DNA of 64,000 nt from Metridium senile (lineage: Eukaryota > Cnidaria > Anthozoa > Actiniaria > Metridiidae): contig OX459095.1 of NCBI GenBank assembly GCA_949775045.1, positions 20,144,311 through 20,208,310 of the forward strand. The letters run 5' to 3'. A program made the position numbers and the translations under genes. This document shows positions 51,549 through 61,678 of this stretch, in pieces. The number at the start of each line of letters is the position of its first letter. Positions within the stretch are counted from its first letter, which is position 1. The notes beneath the pieces were generated by a model that saw only the letters and a program-made list of their open reading frames with translations, ran no database searches and was not told the origin of the DNA.

Positions 51549-54500
51549 ATGGCGCCAACTTTACCTGTAAGTTATAGATAATACGTTACGAATTTGTTTG
51601 GATTTACATGTTACAAATCATAACATTTTCGTCAAAGTCAGTCTTTCAAAATTTCTTGTGTATTTGAAACAGTGGAATGGTAGTAAAATGAATACATATA
51701 AATGTAGTCCATTAACAAATTGACAGGTTCATTACCCCTAAGACATAGCCAGTGTTCAAGTTATTGATATAGCTGTCAAAAAGTAGCAAAATGATCCTGA
51801 ATCATTGAAATGGTCATAACTTAGAAAAATATAGCTGGACCGTCCACAGGGAGCCCGGCTTTTGGTTGCTTTTTTTGATAAAAAATCGCGTAGTTTTGTT
51901 GGGATTCCTGTGGTGCCTAGGAGATTAGCGCTACATATCGTGACCTCTGTAAACAGTTTACGTAATCTATGAAATCCAACCTTAGTAATGGGAGAGTCGG
52001 TGTGTAATCAGATCGGTAGTAACGCACTCGCATAGAGTACACTAAGAGAAAGAAGGGATGCAACTAATTCGAGTGCCCTTTATAAAACCTCAATTAAACT
52101 AGTTCATCAGAATCATTTGTTTACAAAACTAGCACCAAATGATTACACGGTAAATAAATCTAACATTATGAGGGGTTATGGGCTTGAAATTATATTTTGT
52201 AACGAATAAAAACAGTGATTTCACAAAGCGCGTTTATCATTTAATGATCGCCTCCAGTTGATTGGACCACCTCTGCTAAATGTCCATTCTCAAACAATCA
52301 GATGTTGACAGTTCTATGACAGTTTAAGCATCTCTCAGTTCGGGAATTGTAATAAATCCGTACTCATTTCTTACTCTATGAAGAGATATGTTGGGGGAAG
52401 CTTGTCGTGCAACCCAACTTCTATATGTACATTCGTATCGTACTGGTTTTCTATGTCGCCTGTGTGATGAGTACTTTGTTTGTGCATTTGTACATGCTTA
52501 GAGACTGGCATCGTGCCGTTATCAGATGATAAAAAGTTGTTTAAGAGCCTGAAATATAAAATTGAGAATCACCTTTGTCAAAATTTAATGCATAGCTGTA
52601 AGAGCTGGATTAAAAACAAAGTTACCGTTGACAATTTTAAATATAAACGTTCGTTTGAAATACAGTCCATCCTGAAGAGCGTGACTGCTACACAGTCGGA
52701 ATGTTGATTTTTCAATATTATAAATTCTAAAAATTCTCTTGTTGATAAATATTATCCTGCAAAGGTCTCAAGTCTAGTTTAAAACACTGCCTACATCGTT
52801 CAACAGTCGAGTAAACGGCTGCCGAAACTATGGAATTGACCCCAGCTGATTAGCTGGTCCGATCAACTGGAGGCGATCATAACACGACAAACCCTCATAG
52901 TTGCATCCCTTTATCTCTTTAGTGTGTTTTAAGAGAGTGCGTTACTAAATTCGTTACCACCGGATCTGATTACATGCCAATGACTGTCCCACTTATAGAG
53001 GTCGGATTTCATAGATTACATCAAGGGTCACGATATGTAGCGCTAATCTCCTAGGCACCACAGGAATCCCGAAAAAGCTACGCGATTTTTTATCTTACGT
53101 AAAAGCAACCAAAAGCCGGACTCCCTGTGGACCATCTTCCAATAAATGGTTTTTAAAATGTTATACAACAGTTTCATAGTGTTCCTACATCATATAATTG
53201 TAAACAACCGCATAAAAGAACATGTGATTTTGGGGTTCAGGCTCATGTGTTTCTTATATATCGGGTGCTTAGTAAGAATTCAGGCTGAAGATGTTCGTAA
53301 AACGTTTTTAAAACTAATTTTGGAAATGAGGTAATTTAGTCTAGCAACAATCGCTTCTTCAAAATACTGTGTTTGCATAGGTCCAGCACACATATTAGAT
53401 AAGCCGGAGCAATTATAGAATACCCCATCACTCTAGAAATTCAAGTAGCGGCACTATTTGAGAACAACCAAATAACACAATAGATTCTATTATTATATAC
53501 TAAATAAGTGACGGGTATTCTATAATCTAGCCGATAAGCCCTACTGTTTTCTCTTTTTTTATACCCTATTTTTTACATAAGAACATGTTTCATTTGTCAG
53601 GCTAAATTGGTTCCTATATATATATGGTGGTTTATTAACCGACTTTTAATTTTCTTCTTATTTATTCCTAATTTCTGTTCAATTGTTCACAGCCAACAGC
53701 AAGTGAAATTAATGCAGCAGTGCCAGGGTTGTCAGCTGGAGCAATTGTTATGATAACTGTAGGTGCTTATGTTGTCGTTGTCATCATTGCACTGCTCATT
53801 AGGCAATGTCTGAAGGTAGGAATTGCTAACACTTCTAGGGGTAAATCCCAGTTGTCCCGAGAAAGTGGCACATTGATTTTAGAAGAGATTTTAGATTTTT
53901 TTGGGAGTACCATCTTTCCTACTTCTGTTTATCAGCCAAGATATATTATGAGAACATTTTTGTTTCATGACAGCTGAATCAAAAATTCAAGAATGATCAA
54001 AACAATGAGAAATCCAGTTTCCAAAATCAGTAAATTTTGAAAATTATGATTTTATGGGGAGTACCATTCAATTAATTTCCTACTTTTTTGTTTATCAGCA
54101 AAGATTTTATGAGGAGATTTTTCTTTCATGACAGCTGAGTCAAAAATTCAAGAATGAAATACCATGAGTACCATTCATCTTTCCTACTTTTTGTTTATCA
54201 GCGACCAAAATGCTGTAGATCTTATATAGGAAATTAACTGACCATGGACCATATATTATAATTATATTGCACCTATTCGTTTCCAGTGGAGGATGGTCCA
54301 TTTTCATCACTTTATATACTAGTCTTGTAATTTTTGTAACTAAAGTTATTTAAGTCTGATTTAAGTTATTTATCTCATTATTATTATTTGATCCATTTTC
54401 CTCATTTTATATACTTGTAATTTTTGTAACTAAAACTATTAATTAAAGTCTTATTTAAGTTATTTAACATTTAATTCTTATTTACAGTCTCAAGGAGTCA

Positions 54501-56492
54501 GTATTTGTCCTGCATGGGTAACAGAGCAGTGTTGTGGTGGTTGTTGTGCTGGTTGCTGTGCTGGACCAGATGATGGCCCTTCATGTTTCTCGTCATGTCT
54601 TGTTTCTTTTGCTGAGATGTGTGACTGTTCAGCTCCTACCAAGAAATCATGCATGGACTCTGTATGTCCATCTAAAGAGGTATTATTGACCTGTCACAAT
54701 TAGTTTTCTGGGGCCGGGTGTACAAAGGGTGGATAAAGTTATCCAGGGATAAAAGTTATCCACTTCATAGTTTTTTTTGTGAAATTTAATGCTGATTCCA
54801 AATATGAAAATATAAATGAGGTGTTCCAAGTTTGTTTTTGGGATAATAATTGTTTTTTCAGTTTCTTTCCTTGTGTATTCCTTTTTCTTGACATTCTTTT
54901 ATTCCTTCCTTTATTCTAGCTCCCTTTTTTCACTGTTTTCTCTCAATTTGTTCATTGTATAAATTAAGTGTTTTTGTTTCAGTGGTGTGTTTTCCCTCAG
55001 TTTGTTCCTTGTATAAATTCAGTGTTTTTGTTTCAGTGGTGTGTTTTCCCTCAGTTTGTTCCTTGTATAAATTCAGTGTTTTTGTTTCAGTGGTGTGTTT
55101 TCCCTCAGTTTGTTCATTGTATAAATTCAGTGTTTTTGTTTCAGTGGTGTGTTTTCTCTCAATTTGTTCCTTGTATAAATTCAGTGTTTTTGTTTCAGTG
55201 GTGTGTTTTCCCTCAGTTTGTTCATTGTATAAATTCAGTGTTTTTGTTTCAGTGGTGTGTTTTCCCTCAGTTTGTTCCTTTTATAAATTCAGTGTTTTTG
55301 TTTCAGTGGTGTGATGATACATTTTGTTGCTGTATGAATAATGAACCAGGTGGTGAGTTATGCCAGGATTGCCAGGGACCTGAATGCAATGTAAGTAGTA
55401 TATCTTTTAAGAACACAAAGTGTATGGTTGAAATATGGTTTCAAAAAAAAAGACTTTATTAATGTATCAGGGGGGTCTTTTCCAAATGTTATCCCCAAAC
55501 CCCACCCCTTCCTGGTTAGCAAAATATCATAACCCCCTATATTTCTTCCAGTTATTACTAAACCCCTATAAAGCAGTATACAATTTGTAGCCCCCTATAT
55601 AGCTTCCGAAAAATAACATGACCGCCCTCAATATTGCTGACAACACCCCCTCCCCACCCCCCAACCCCCCAAAAAACACTTATAAATGAAAGCCCCCTTA
55701 TTTGATATTAAAGTTGTGTTTAGGAAGGTTCCAGTTGAGATAGGTCATCATCATTGTCATATATGTATCATGTAAGACAATGAAGTTAATGCTGGGCTAT
55801 AGTGGCTTTAAGTAACCATAAAATAGAGCATGAAAAGTATTCATGATGTCATGGGTGTCATAGTAGTTTACCGCATACCTCTCACCGCTGTGATCCAGGT
55901 TTATGTGTTCATGATTTATATGTGAGTTGAGTTTGTTTGATGCATTCTTCTCCTATGCCACAAGGGGGTTTTATCTGGTTTTCTTCCCTCCAACAAAAAT
56001 AAGCATCTGAGCAGAGTTTTATGGTTAGAAGATTAAGACGTTAAAAATGTGATTTATTTAATTTATTTCATATTAATGGATAATAATAATAAATCATTGT
56101 TTTATGTCGAAATACAGGGAGTCGTTACCGAATCTCCCTAGCCAGTGGCTAATGTTTAAGTATTCGACACACTCATTACCCCTACATTAAATATTTTAGC
56201 ATGCATCACTTCTCACATGTGGCATGAGAGAGAACAACACATCAAACAAACTCTATTCATTTGTCGCCCAAGCCGGGAATCGAACCCAGGTTACGGTGGT
56301 GAAAGGCTAGCGCTCTCACTGCTAGGCCACCCATGCCACCTGAACAATGATTGGAACCAACGGAACAATGCTTATTGTATTTATCATTTATATGTTTGTT
56401 TCTATTTTCAGTGTGGCACTTGTAACTGTGCTTGTCAGTGTGATATGCCTGAGAGCTTGAACTGCATCTGTTTTACCATCCAGTTAAAATGA
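51549..56492 (+). CDS. Small cysteine-rich single-pass membrane protein, unrecognised
   Basis: I do not recognise this gene. Exons 51549-51566, 53693-53815, 54488-54679, 55307-55390 and 56412-56492 join to 498 bp, 165 aa, and all four introns are phase 0. The start exon is tiny: ATG GCG CCA ACT TTA CCT then GTAAGT. Residues about 18-42 form one hydrophobic helix (AIVMITVGAYVVVVIIALLI) followed by RQCLK, so by the positive-inside rule the C-terminal part would face the cytosol. The rest is a Cys-rich tail with 27 Cys in about 118 residues, including CCGGCCAGCCAGP, FCCCMNN and CGTCNCACQC. There is no cleavable signal peptide. Roles in metal binding, palmitoylation or membrane tethering are guesses. 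An AATAAA at 56712-56717 follows. Exon joins rest on splice consensus, the open frame and the shared Cys-rich composition; transcript data are needed to confirm exon 1. Confidence 0.75.
51842..53132. mobile_element. 1.3-kb element with long inverted ends in intron 1 of the Cys-rich gene
   Basis: The ends begin GTCCACAGGGAG and share about 300 to 400 bp of imperfect inverted repeat, including GCTTTTGGTTGCTTTT, TCGCGTAG, TTCCTGTGGTGCCTAGGAGA and CTCCAGTTGATTGGACC. The 0.6-kb centre holds a 75-codon open frame at 52480-52707 that I do not recognise. Confidence 0.7.
53395..53550. mobile_element. Foldback element in intron 1 of the Cys-rich gene
   Basis: Imperfect inverted arms: ATAAGCCGGAGCAATTATAG on the left and GGTATTCTATAATCTAGCCG on the right. 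Confidence 0.6.
53830..54220 (+). repeat. Diverged tandem repeat in intron 2 of the Cys-rich gene
   Basis: Three diverged copies of a unit containing GAGTACCAT, TTTCCTACTT, GTTTATCAGC and TTCATGACAGCTGA, about 100 to 150 bp each. A second repeated segment (TAATTTTTGTAACTAAA followed by TTATTTAAGTTATTTA) lies at 54325-54475. Confidence 0.7.
54943..55313 (+). repeat. 54-bp tandem array carrying copies of the exon-4 splice acceptor
   Basis: Exact 54-bp spacing links seven copies of GTTTTTGTTTCAG followed by TGGTGTG. The AG positions end at 54982, 55036, 55090, 55144, 55198, 55252 and 55306; the last is the real exon-4 acceptor of the Cys-rich gene. Six complete upstream units encode WCVFPQFVPCINSVFLFQ with small variations, in the same frame as exon 4 and without stops. 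A stop (TAA at 54965-54967) lies just upstream of the first unit. Confidence 0.95.
55850..56045 (+). mobile_element. tRNA-derived SINE copy
   Basis: It contains ATATGTGAGTTGAGTTTGTT, TATGCCACAAGGGGG and TGAGCAGAGTTTTATGGTTA, matching 29455-29660. The head (ACCGCATACCTCTCACCGCT) is degraded. It lies in intron 4 of the Cys-rich gene. Confidence 0.65.
56104..56341 (-). mobile_element. tRNA-derived SINE with recognisable A and B boxes
   Basis: On the minus strand the head reads GGTGGCATGGGTGGCCTAGC, AGTGAGAGCGCTAGCC and then GGGTTCGATTCCCGGC, a clear B box. It is followed by the family body GAGTTTGTTTGATGTGTTGT and the TGCTAAAATATTTAA block. This is the best-preserved SINE in the window. The acceptor-stem complement is missing, so it is not a functional tRNA gene. 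Confidence 0.85.
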
Positions 56493-58723
56493 TTGTATCG
56501 AGACCACACAGAGGCAACAAGAGATCCTAAATTATTTAAGTTATGGTTTCAATTTTATGCACCTTTTTTTATAAAGGTTGTCCATGGAGATAGGTCATTC
56601 TAAGACAGAAAGGCATTATGGGATACGTCTATATTTCTAAATTATAATATCAAGCAGCCGGTAGTCAAGTATAAAACCATAAATATAAGGTTTATATACT
56701 TCTATCTTAACAATAAATCGCATTCTCTAATGAGAATAATGATTGCAAAAACCTCGCCCACAAATGATACTGTTGCATCAACTGATGGAAACTTTAGTAA
56801 AGTCAGAAACTAAAAATATTCTATAATTTTTAACCTCAATTCTATGTTTGAGAAGTATACCCATATACTGCCTTTCCATCTTAGCATGACCTATCACGTC
56901 TTTTTTAAATTGTGGTGTATGATTATTGCAAAAAGAAACGTTCGAGTAATGGTTCCTAAACATGGATTAATCTTTACTCAAAAAGAGTGATATCAACACG
57001 TTATCCAGACGGTCTGATCGAGTAGACATTACTCATTAAACCGGGGCTGTGACTTGGATACATTACTAGAAGATAGACAAATCGTCTTATGACGGACAAA
57101 TCGTCTTATGACGGACAAATCGTATTACGGAAAAATCGTCTTATGACGGACAAATCGTCTTATGACGGACAAATCGTCTTGTGACGGACAAGTCGTCTTA
57201 TGACGGACAAGTCGTCTTGTGAACAAATCGTCTGAAAACGGGACGAACACAATTTTAGTCGAAAAGGTCGTCTAAATTTGGTTGAATTCTCATTGTATAA
57301 CCTCTTAGCCCCTTGAGAAACATAAGCCCCTTGAATTTACATCGGACGATTCCTCGGTCCTCTACTGTCAAACCGGCTATTTTGTTTAAGTTATTTAGGT
57401 AGTCACTACTCAGTCGTTTTTGCAATGTTTCTATTGTACATGATATCTGTTTTATCATTCAAATTGAAATGGTTACATGGATTTGTAAAATGTACAAAGG
57501 TTTCTCGAAGAGATATATACATATATTTATGCTGTTGTACATATTTATGATAATTCAGATTTGTTAATATAAGATTAAAAAAATTGTAATTTTTAACTTG
57601 TTGATCAGATTTTTGAATAGCTTTTTTTGTACATAGCTTTTTTTTCTTTTTTTTGTCTTTGGTTAACATTTATTAGTAGTTAGTACAGACAAGAGAAGGA
57701 CCTTGCTATTACAGACAAGAGTGAAAAACAATCAGTGAATAAAAAATAAATTAAAACAAAAGAAAGTGAACGAATGAATAGGAGGATATGAATGATTCAA
57801 AATATATTAGCAAGTGAACGGATGAATGGGTGGATGAACAAAATGGATAATAAGAAACAAATGGACGAATGAATGAAAAAAGTGATTGAATAATCACTAT
57901 TACAGTGCGAATCGAAAAACCGTGGACACTGACTAATAAATTGTTCGTTGAACAATGTGAAACGACTCTAACTACACAAAGTTTATCTGTCTACAAATCA
58001 GTCAAACGTCTTGCAGGTAGAGAGTTGTTTCAGGTTGCTGAATTAACGATACACGATGTCTGAGATATTACTGGATGCCCACAGTTTTGATTCCCACTGT
58101 AATACAGCTCTCTCTTTTTTTAACAAAAATTCAAATTATAAAAAAGTAATTAGTCAAGGGAGCATAATTTCTTATGCTTGAATTATATAATAGAATTTCA
58201 AAATAAAACAAGCTGTATTTACTAGATAAGTTAGTTCATGTTGTGTATATAGTCAGACACATTGATACAGGTGTTTTGGCAACAGAAAAACAAACAAACT
58301 ATTAATCCTCTGCCAGCAATTAATTATTCAACTCGAAGTAACCCTTCACAATAACATGAACACATTAGCCTGTGATTGTCGTAAATATTTGTAACTCTTT
58401 CTTAAGACTACGTGACAATGTGACTTCGGTTTTGCAACCACTCAGCCTTTATCACGGAATCTCAAGTGGAGACGATTTTACTTTCATATTTTAAATGGAA
58501 TTTATAATGCGCCAGACCACATAAACCCTTTTAGCGGGTATCGAAGGCTAAGCTGTTTTTAAATACCGAAAAAACTTTCAATCAGTCAAACTGTTTATAT
58601 ACTTTCCATGCTTCAATGCTTTGCCTCGGCTGAGCAATTCTAATATATACGCTTATAATACATGTTATGAGTCATATGCTGTTATAGTTCGTGAACACTG
58701 TTGAATTGATATCATTCTCGAAA
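56493..58723. other. Intergenic region upstream of the PLC gene
   Basis: It holds the 3' end of the Cys-rich gene (AATAAA at 56712), a minisatellite at 57070-57240, and AT-rich low-complexity sequence with GAATGAAT and GGATGAAC runs at 57720-57890. The PLC promoter must lie in its last part. An ATATATACGCTTATAAT segment at 58642-58658 is TATA-like but unproven. I see no gene. Confidence 0.6.
57070..57240 (+). repeat. 19-bp minisatellite GGACAAATCGTCTTATGAC
   Basis: About nine units of GGACAAATCGTCTTATGAC with occasional shortened units and A/G changes. Each unit contains short inverted pairs (GACG/CGTC and GTC/GAC), so the strand can fold repeatedly. Confidence 0.9.
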
Positions 58724-61084
58724 ATGGCAGAAGCGAACGGTTCTAGCAAACATGTCCAGCCTCTTGTACAAGATTGCTGGAAAACGATGAGAAAAGGTAG
58801 CTTGATGACAAAAATCTGGATCGGCAATCAAGCTAAGCTGGATTCAATGAGAAAATCTACGAACCAAGTAAGTCTATCAAAAGATCAAGTTTACGTAAGT
58901 TATCAATTGAAGAAGAGGGAGAACAGAATTATGATATGCGATATCAAGAAAGTCCTCAATTCAGAAACTAACCCTGGCAAGTTCAAAGGAGTGGAAAAGA
59001 AGTACGCTCTGGATAGATGCTTCGGCGTAGGGACTGCAAACGAAGAGGTTTTCTTCGTGGCTCCTAATTCCGATGAAGCCATTTTATGGATGAATGGACT
59101 CAAACATTTGATTCACAACTGCGCAACTAAAATACTTGGAAGAGAGCGAAGAGAAAAGTGGCTGAAAAAAGAATTTGGCAAGTTTGGCAACTCGATTAAA
59201 TATGCCGATTTGTTAAATTTTTTGACATCTCAAGGCCTCCATGCTGAACCACGTCTTGTAAAGACGTTCTTGAAGAAGTGTCTCAAGACTGACAAAGTGG
59301 AGAGCATAACATACGAAGAGGTTGTCTTGTTTCTTGACACGTATCTCAAGCGAGAAGAGCTCGCCAACCTATTTACTCAATCCTCATCCAACGGTGCTTT
59401 CCTCTCCGTTGATGACTTACAGTATTTCTTGATTAACCGGCAATTCCAGCCTAACGCAACACGTGAACAATGTCAACGCTACATCAATACTTACGAGGTG
59501 ACACACGATGGGCGTTCTCACAACGAAATGAGTCTTGAAGGCTTTATCAAGTTCATGTCGTCAGTTGAAGGAGAATTGTTCAATCCTGAACATGACAAAG
59601 TTTATCAAGATATGAAACATCCTTTCGCGCATTACTACATCGCGTCTTCTCACAATACCTACCTGGTTGGTGACCAGCTTCAAGGGGAGTCGAGCGTCGA
59701 GGCATACGTTAAAGTGTTGAAAGAAGGGTGTAGATGTGTAGAGCTTGACTGTTGGGATGGTGATGATGGAGAACCCGTCGTGTACCATGGTCATACCCTC
59801 ACTTCCAAGATACTCTTCAAAGACATCTTGATTGCTGTCAAGAGACATGCTTTCAAGGTCTCGCCATACCCTGTAATCCTTAACATGGAAAACCACTGCA
59901 GTGTAGAATACCAGAAGAAAATGGCAAATTACTTAGTGACGATCCTTGGTGATTATCTACAGAAAGAACCCTTAAATGACAAGCTTACAGCTTCTCCTGA
60001 ACGTTTCAAGAACAAAATCTTCGTGCGTGCAAAGAAGTTAAAACCGGAGCAGGAAAAGGGTGATGATGATTTTGCTCTGCAGACTGATAATGAAAGTGAT
60101 GACGATGATGAAGAAGAAAACGAGGTTGATAGTGGTGTCAAGCAAGATCAAACACCGAAAAAGGAGAAACAGAAAAAGCCGCCCAAACCCATTGCCAAAG
60201 AATTTTCTTCCCTCGTCAACTACTTCGCCAATGTTCATTTCAACAGCTTCGAACATTCGGAACAAAATGGAAAATTCTACGAATCGTCATCGTTTGCAGA
60301 AAAGAAATTGACAAAGTTAGCTGACCAGAATGCCAGAGAGTTTGTCCAGTACAACAAGAAGCAGCTGTCCAGGATATACCCTGGAGGTTTTCGCTTTGAT
60401 TCCAGTAACTACAAACCTGAGGATGCCTGGAATGTTGGCTGTCAAATCGTCGCCTTGAACCACCAGAAACGTTGTGTTCCAGTCCAACTGCATCATGGGA
60501 AATTTCGAGAAAACGGCAAAGCAGGGTACGTCCTCAAACCTGCTTTCCTCAGAGAGCCGGGCATCACTTTTGATCCCCAAAACGTCCAAGACCTTGGAAT
60601 GTCGCGTGTTTTAAAGCTGACCATCATCAGTGGACATCGTCTGTGTCTTCCTGAAGGTGATCCAGCAGATAATAAGCTTGACCTTGACCCTTACGTCCAA
60701 GTTAAAATCGTTGGTGTTCCTGACGATAAATTCTCCTTTAAGACGAAGACCATCAAGAACAACAATTACAATCCTAAATGGGGTGAAGGTTTTTCCACGA
60801 AGGTCCTCGTCCCAGAATTAGCCATCATTAGGTTCTGCGTCTACGATGACGACGTTGGATACGATGATTTTATTGGTCAAGCCAGTATGCCCTTCACGAG
60901 CATGCGCCAAGGATACCGTCACGTGATCTTGCTGAATAAAAAGGGGGAGTCACACACTTCCGGTTGTTTGTTTGTTTATGTTACTATTCACGAAGATAAC
61001 ATAACTGCAACGTCTGCTTCGCAGGTTCACCTTGCAAGTCCTGGAAAGACTAAATCAAAATCTGCATTCTCGTGGTGTTGCTAG
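58724..61084 (+). CDS. PLCD: PLC-delta-type phosphoinositide phospholipase C, intronless
   Basis: It hydrolyses PtdIns(4,5)P2 to IP3 and diacylglycerol at the plasma membrane in a Ca2+-dependent way. One uninterrupted frame encodes 786 aa (human PLCD1 is about 756). The start is ATG 58724 in AAAATGG; the frame is open further upstream, but only from a GTG at 58691. Order: PH (about 20-135), EF-hands (140-280), X (290-440), acidic linker (445-495), Y (500-620), C2 (630-755). Catalytic residues match: His310 in SSHNTYL, Glu340 and Asp342 in VELDCWDG, His355 in YHGH, Glu389 in MENHCS, plus RAKKLK and GFRFDSSNY. The C2 loops keep DLDPYV and YDDDVGYDDF. The EF-hand loops lack the usual Asp pattern, so Ca2+ binding there is doubtful. 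The tail ends FSWCC. All other genes in the window have introns, which suggests a retrocopy. AATAAA at 61542. Confidence 0.96.
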   Translation: MAEANGSSKHVQPLVQDCWKTMRKGSLMTKIWIGNQAKLDSMRKSTNQVSLSKDQVYVSYQLKKRENRIMICDIKKVLNSETNPGKFKGVEKKYALDRCFGVGTANEEVFFVAPNSDEAILWMNGLKHLIHNCATKILGRERREKWLKKEFGKFGNSIKYADLLNFLTSQGLHAEPRLVKTFLKKCLKTDKVESITYEEVVLFLDTYLKREELANLFTQSSSNGAFLSVDDLQYFLINRQFQPNATREQCQRYINTYEVTHDGRSHNEMSLEGFIKFMSSVEGELFNPEHDKVYQDMKHPFAHYYIASSHNTYLVGDQLQGESSVEAYVKVLKEGCRCVELDCWDGDDGEPVVYHGHTLTSKILFKDILIAVKRHAFKVSPYPVILNMENHCSVEYQKKMANYLVTILGDYLQKEPLNDKLTASPERFKNKIFVRAKKLKPEQEKGDDDFALQTDNESDDDDEEENEVDSGVKQDQTPKKEKQKKPPKPIAKEFSSLVNYFANVHFNSFEHSEQNGKFYESSSFAEKKLTKLADQNAREFVQYNKKQLSRIYPGGFRFDSSNYKPEDAWNVGCQIVALNHQKRCVPVQLHHGKFRENGKAGYVLKPAFLREPGITFDPQNVQDLGMSRVLKLTIISGHRLCLPEGDPADNKLDLDPYVQVKIVGVPDDKFSFKTKTIKNNNYNPKWGEGFSTKVLVPELAIIRFCVYDDDVGYDDFIGQASMPFTSMRQGYRHVILLNKKGESHTSGCLFVYVTIHEDNITATSASQVHLASPGKTKSKSAFSWCC

Positions 61085-61604
61085 GATACCAATATAAACA
61101 TTTCGTACACTTGACCTTTGCTGCTATGATAATAGTGAAAAGAATATTTGTAGTTTGTCCTCATTAAACTAATACAGCAGATATACTTTGAACGTTTTTT
61201 ACTTTTAACTCTTTGCCATACTAAAAATACGCGACACTTCGAAAGGAAGTATGGTTAGTCGAGTCACAGTAGATTTGTTTTAGAATGGAACTTTATGGTA
61301 TCACCTCAAACACCAAGAATTAACTCAGCTCACGGAAAACAGCACTGACTAAACACTTCTAGAAGATAATAAGAAAAACTGTAATGTAAAAAAATATTAA
61401 TATTGCATTGATTATATTGACGACTATAATTTCATAATTTATGTCGTTGCAGTATGGTAAGAATGTAAATATTTAAGTTTAGCAAATGTTGATACTATTG
61501 ATGCATGATGCTGATATAAATCCTGCTCTATAATAACAGTTAATAAATATTATATCCTTTACTAATAGTACATAATAAAATATTAAAGTTGTCCTTAAGT
61601 ATAG

Positions 61605-61678
61605 CATTTTGGAAGGTATTATGAGAGTAGGTTCGAGGCCATGTACTCAAACCTACTCCCATAATACCTTACAAAATA
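61605..61678. mobile_element. Short hairpin element
   Basis: Arms ATTTTGGAAGGTATTATGAG and the near-complement ending in TACAAAATAAAAT, with a loop around GAGGCCATGTACTC. Confidence 0.65.

Noticed and set aside
52480..52707. 75-codon plus-strand frame
   Set aside because: It lies inside a long-inverted-repeat element and its first codons lack support. I recognise no family, so it is mentioned only within the element.
56243..56341. Possible tRNA gene on the minus strand
   Set aside because: A and B boxes are present, but the acceptor stem does not close and the sequence continues into a repeat body seen elsewhere, so it is a SINE.
54943..57240. CRISPR-like regular repeats
   Set aside because: Both the 54-bp and the 19-bp arrays are head-to-tail repeats with no unique spacers, in an animal genome.
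58691..58723. Upstream extension of the PLC frame
   Set aside because: The first codon of that extension is GTG, not ATG. The first ATG in the frame is 58724 and has a good context.
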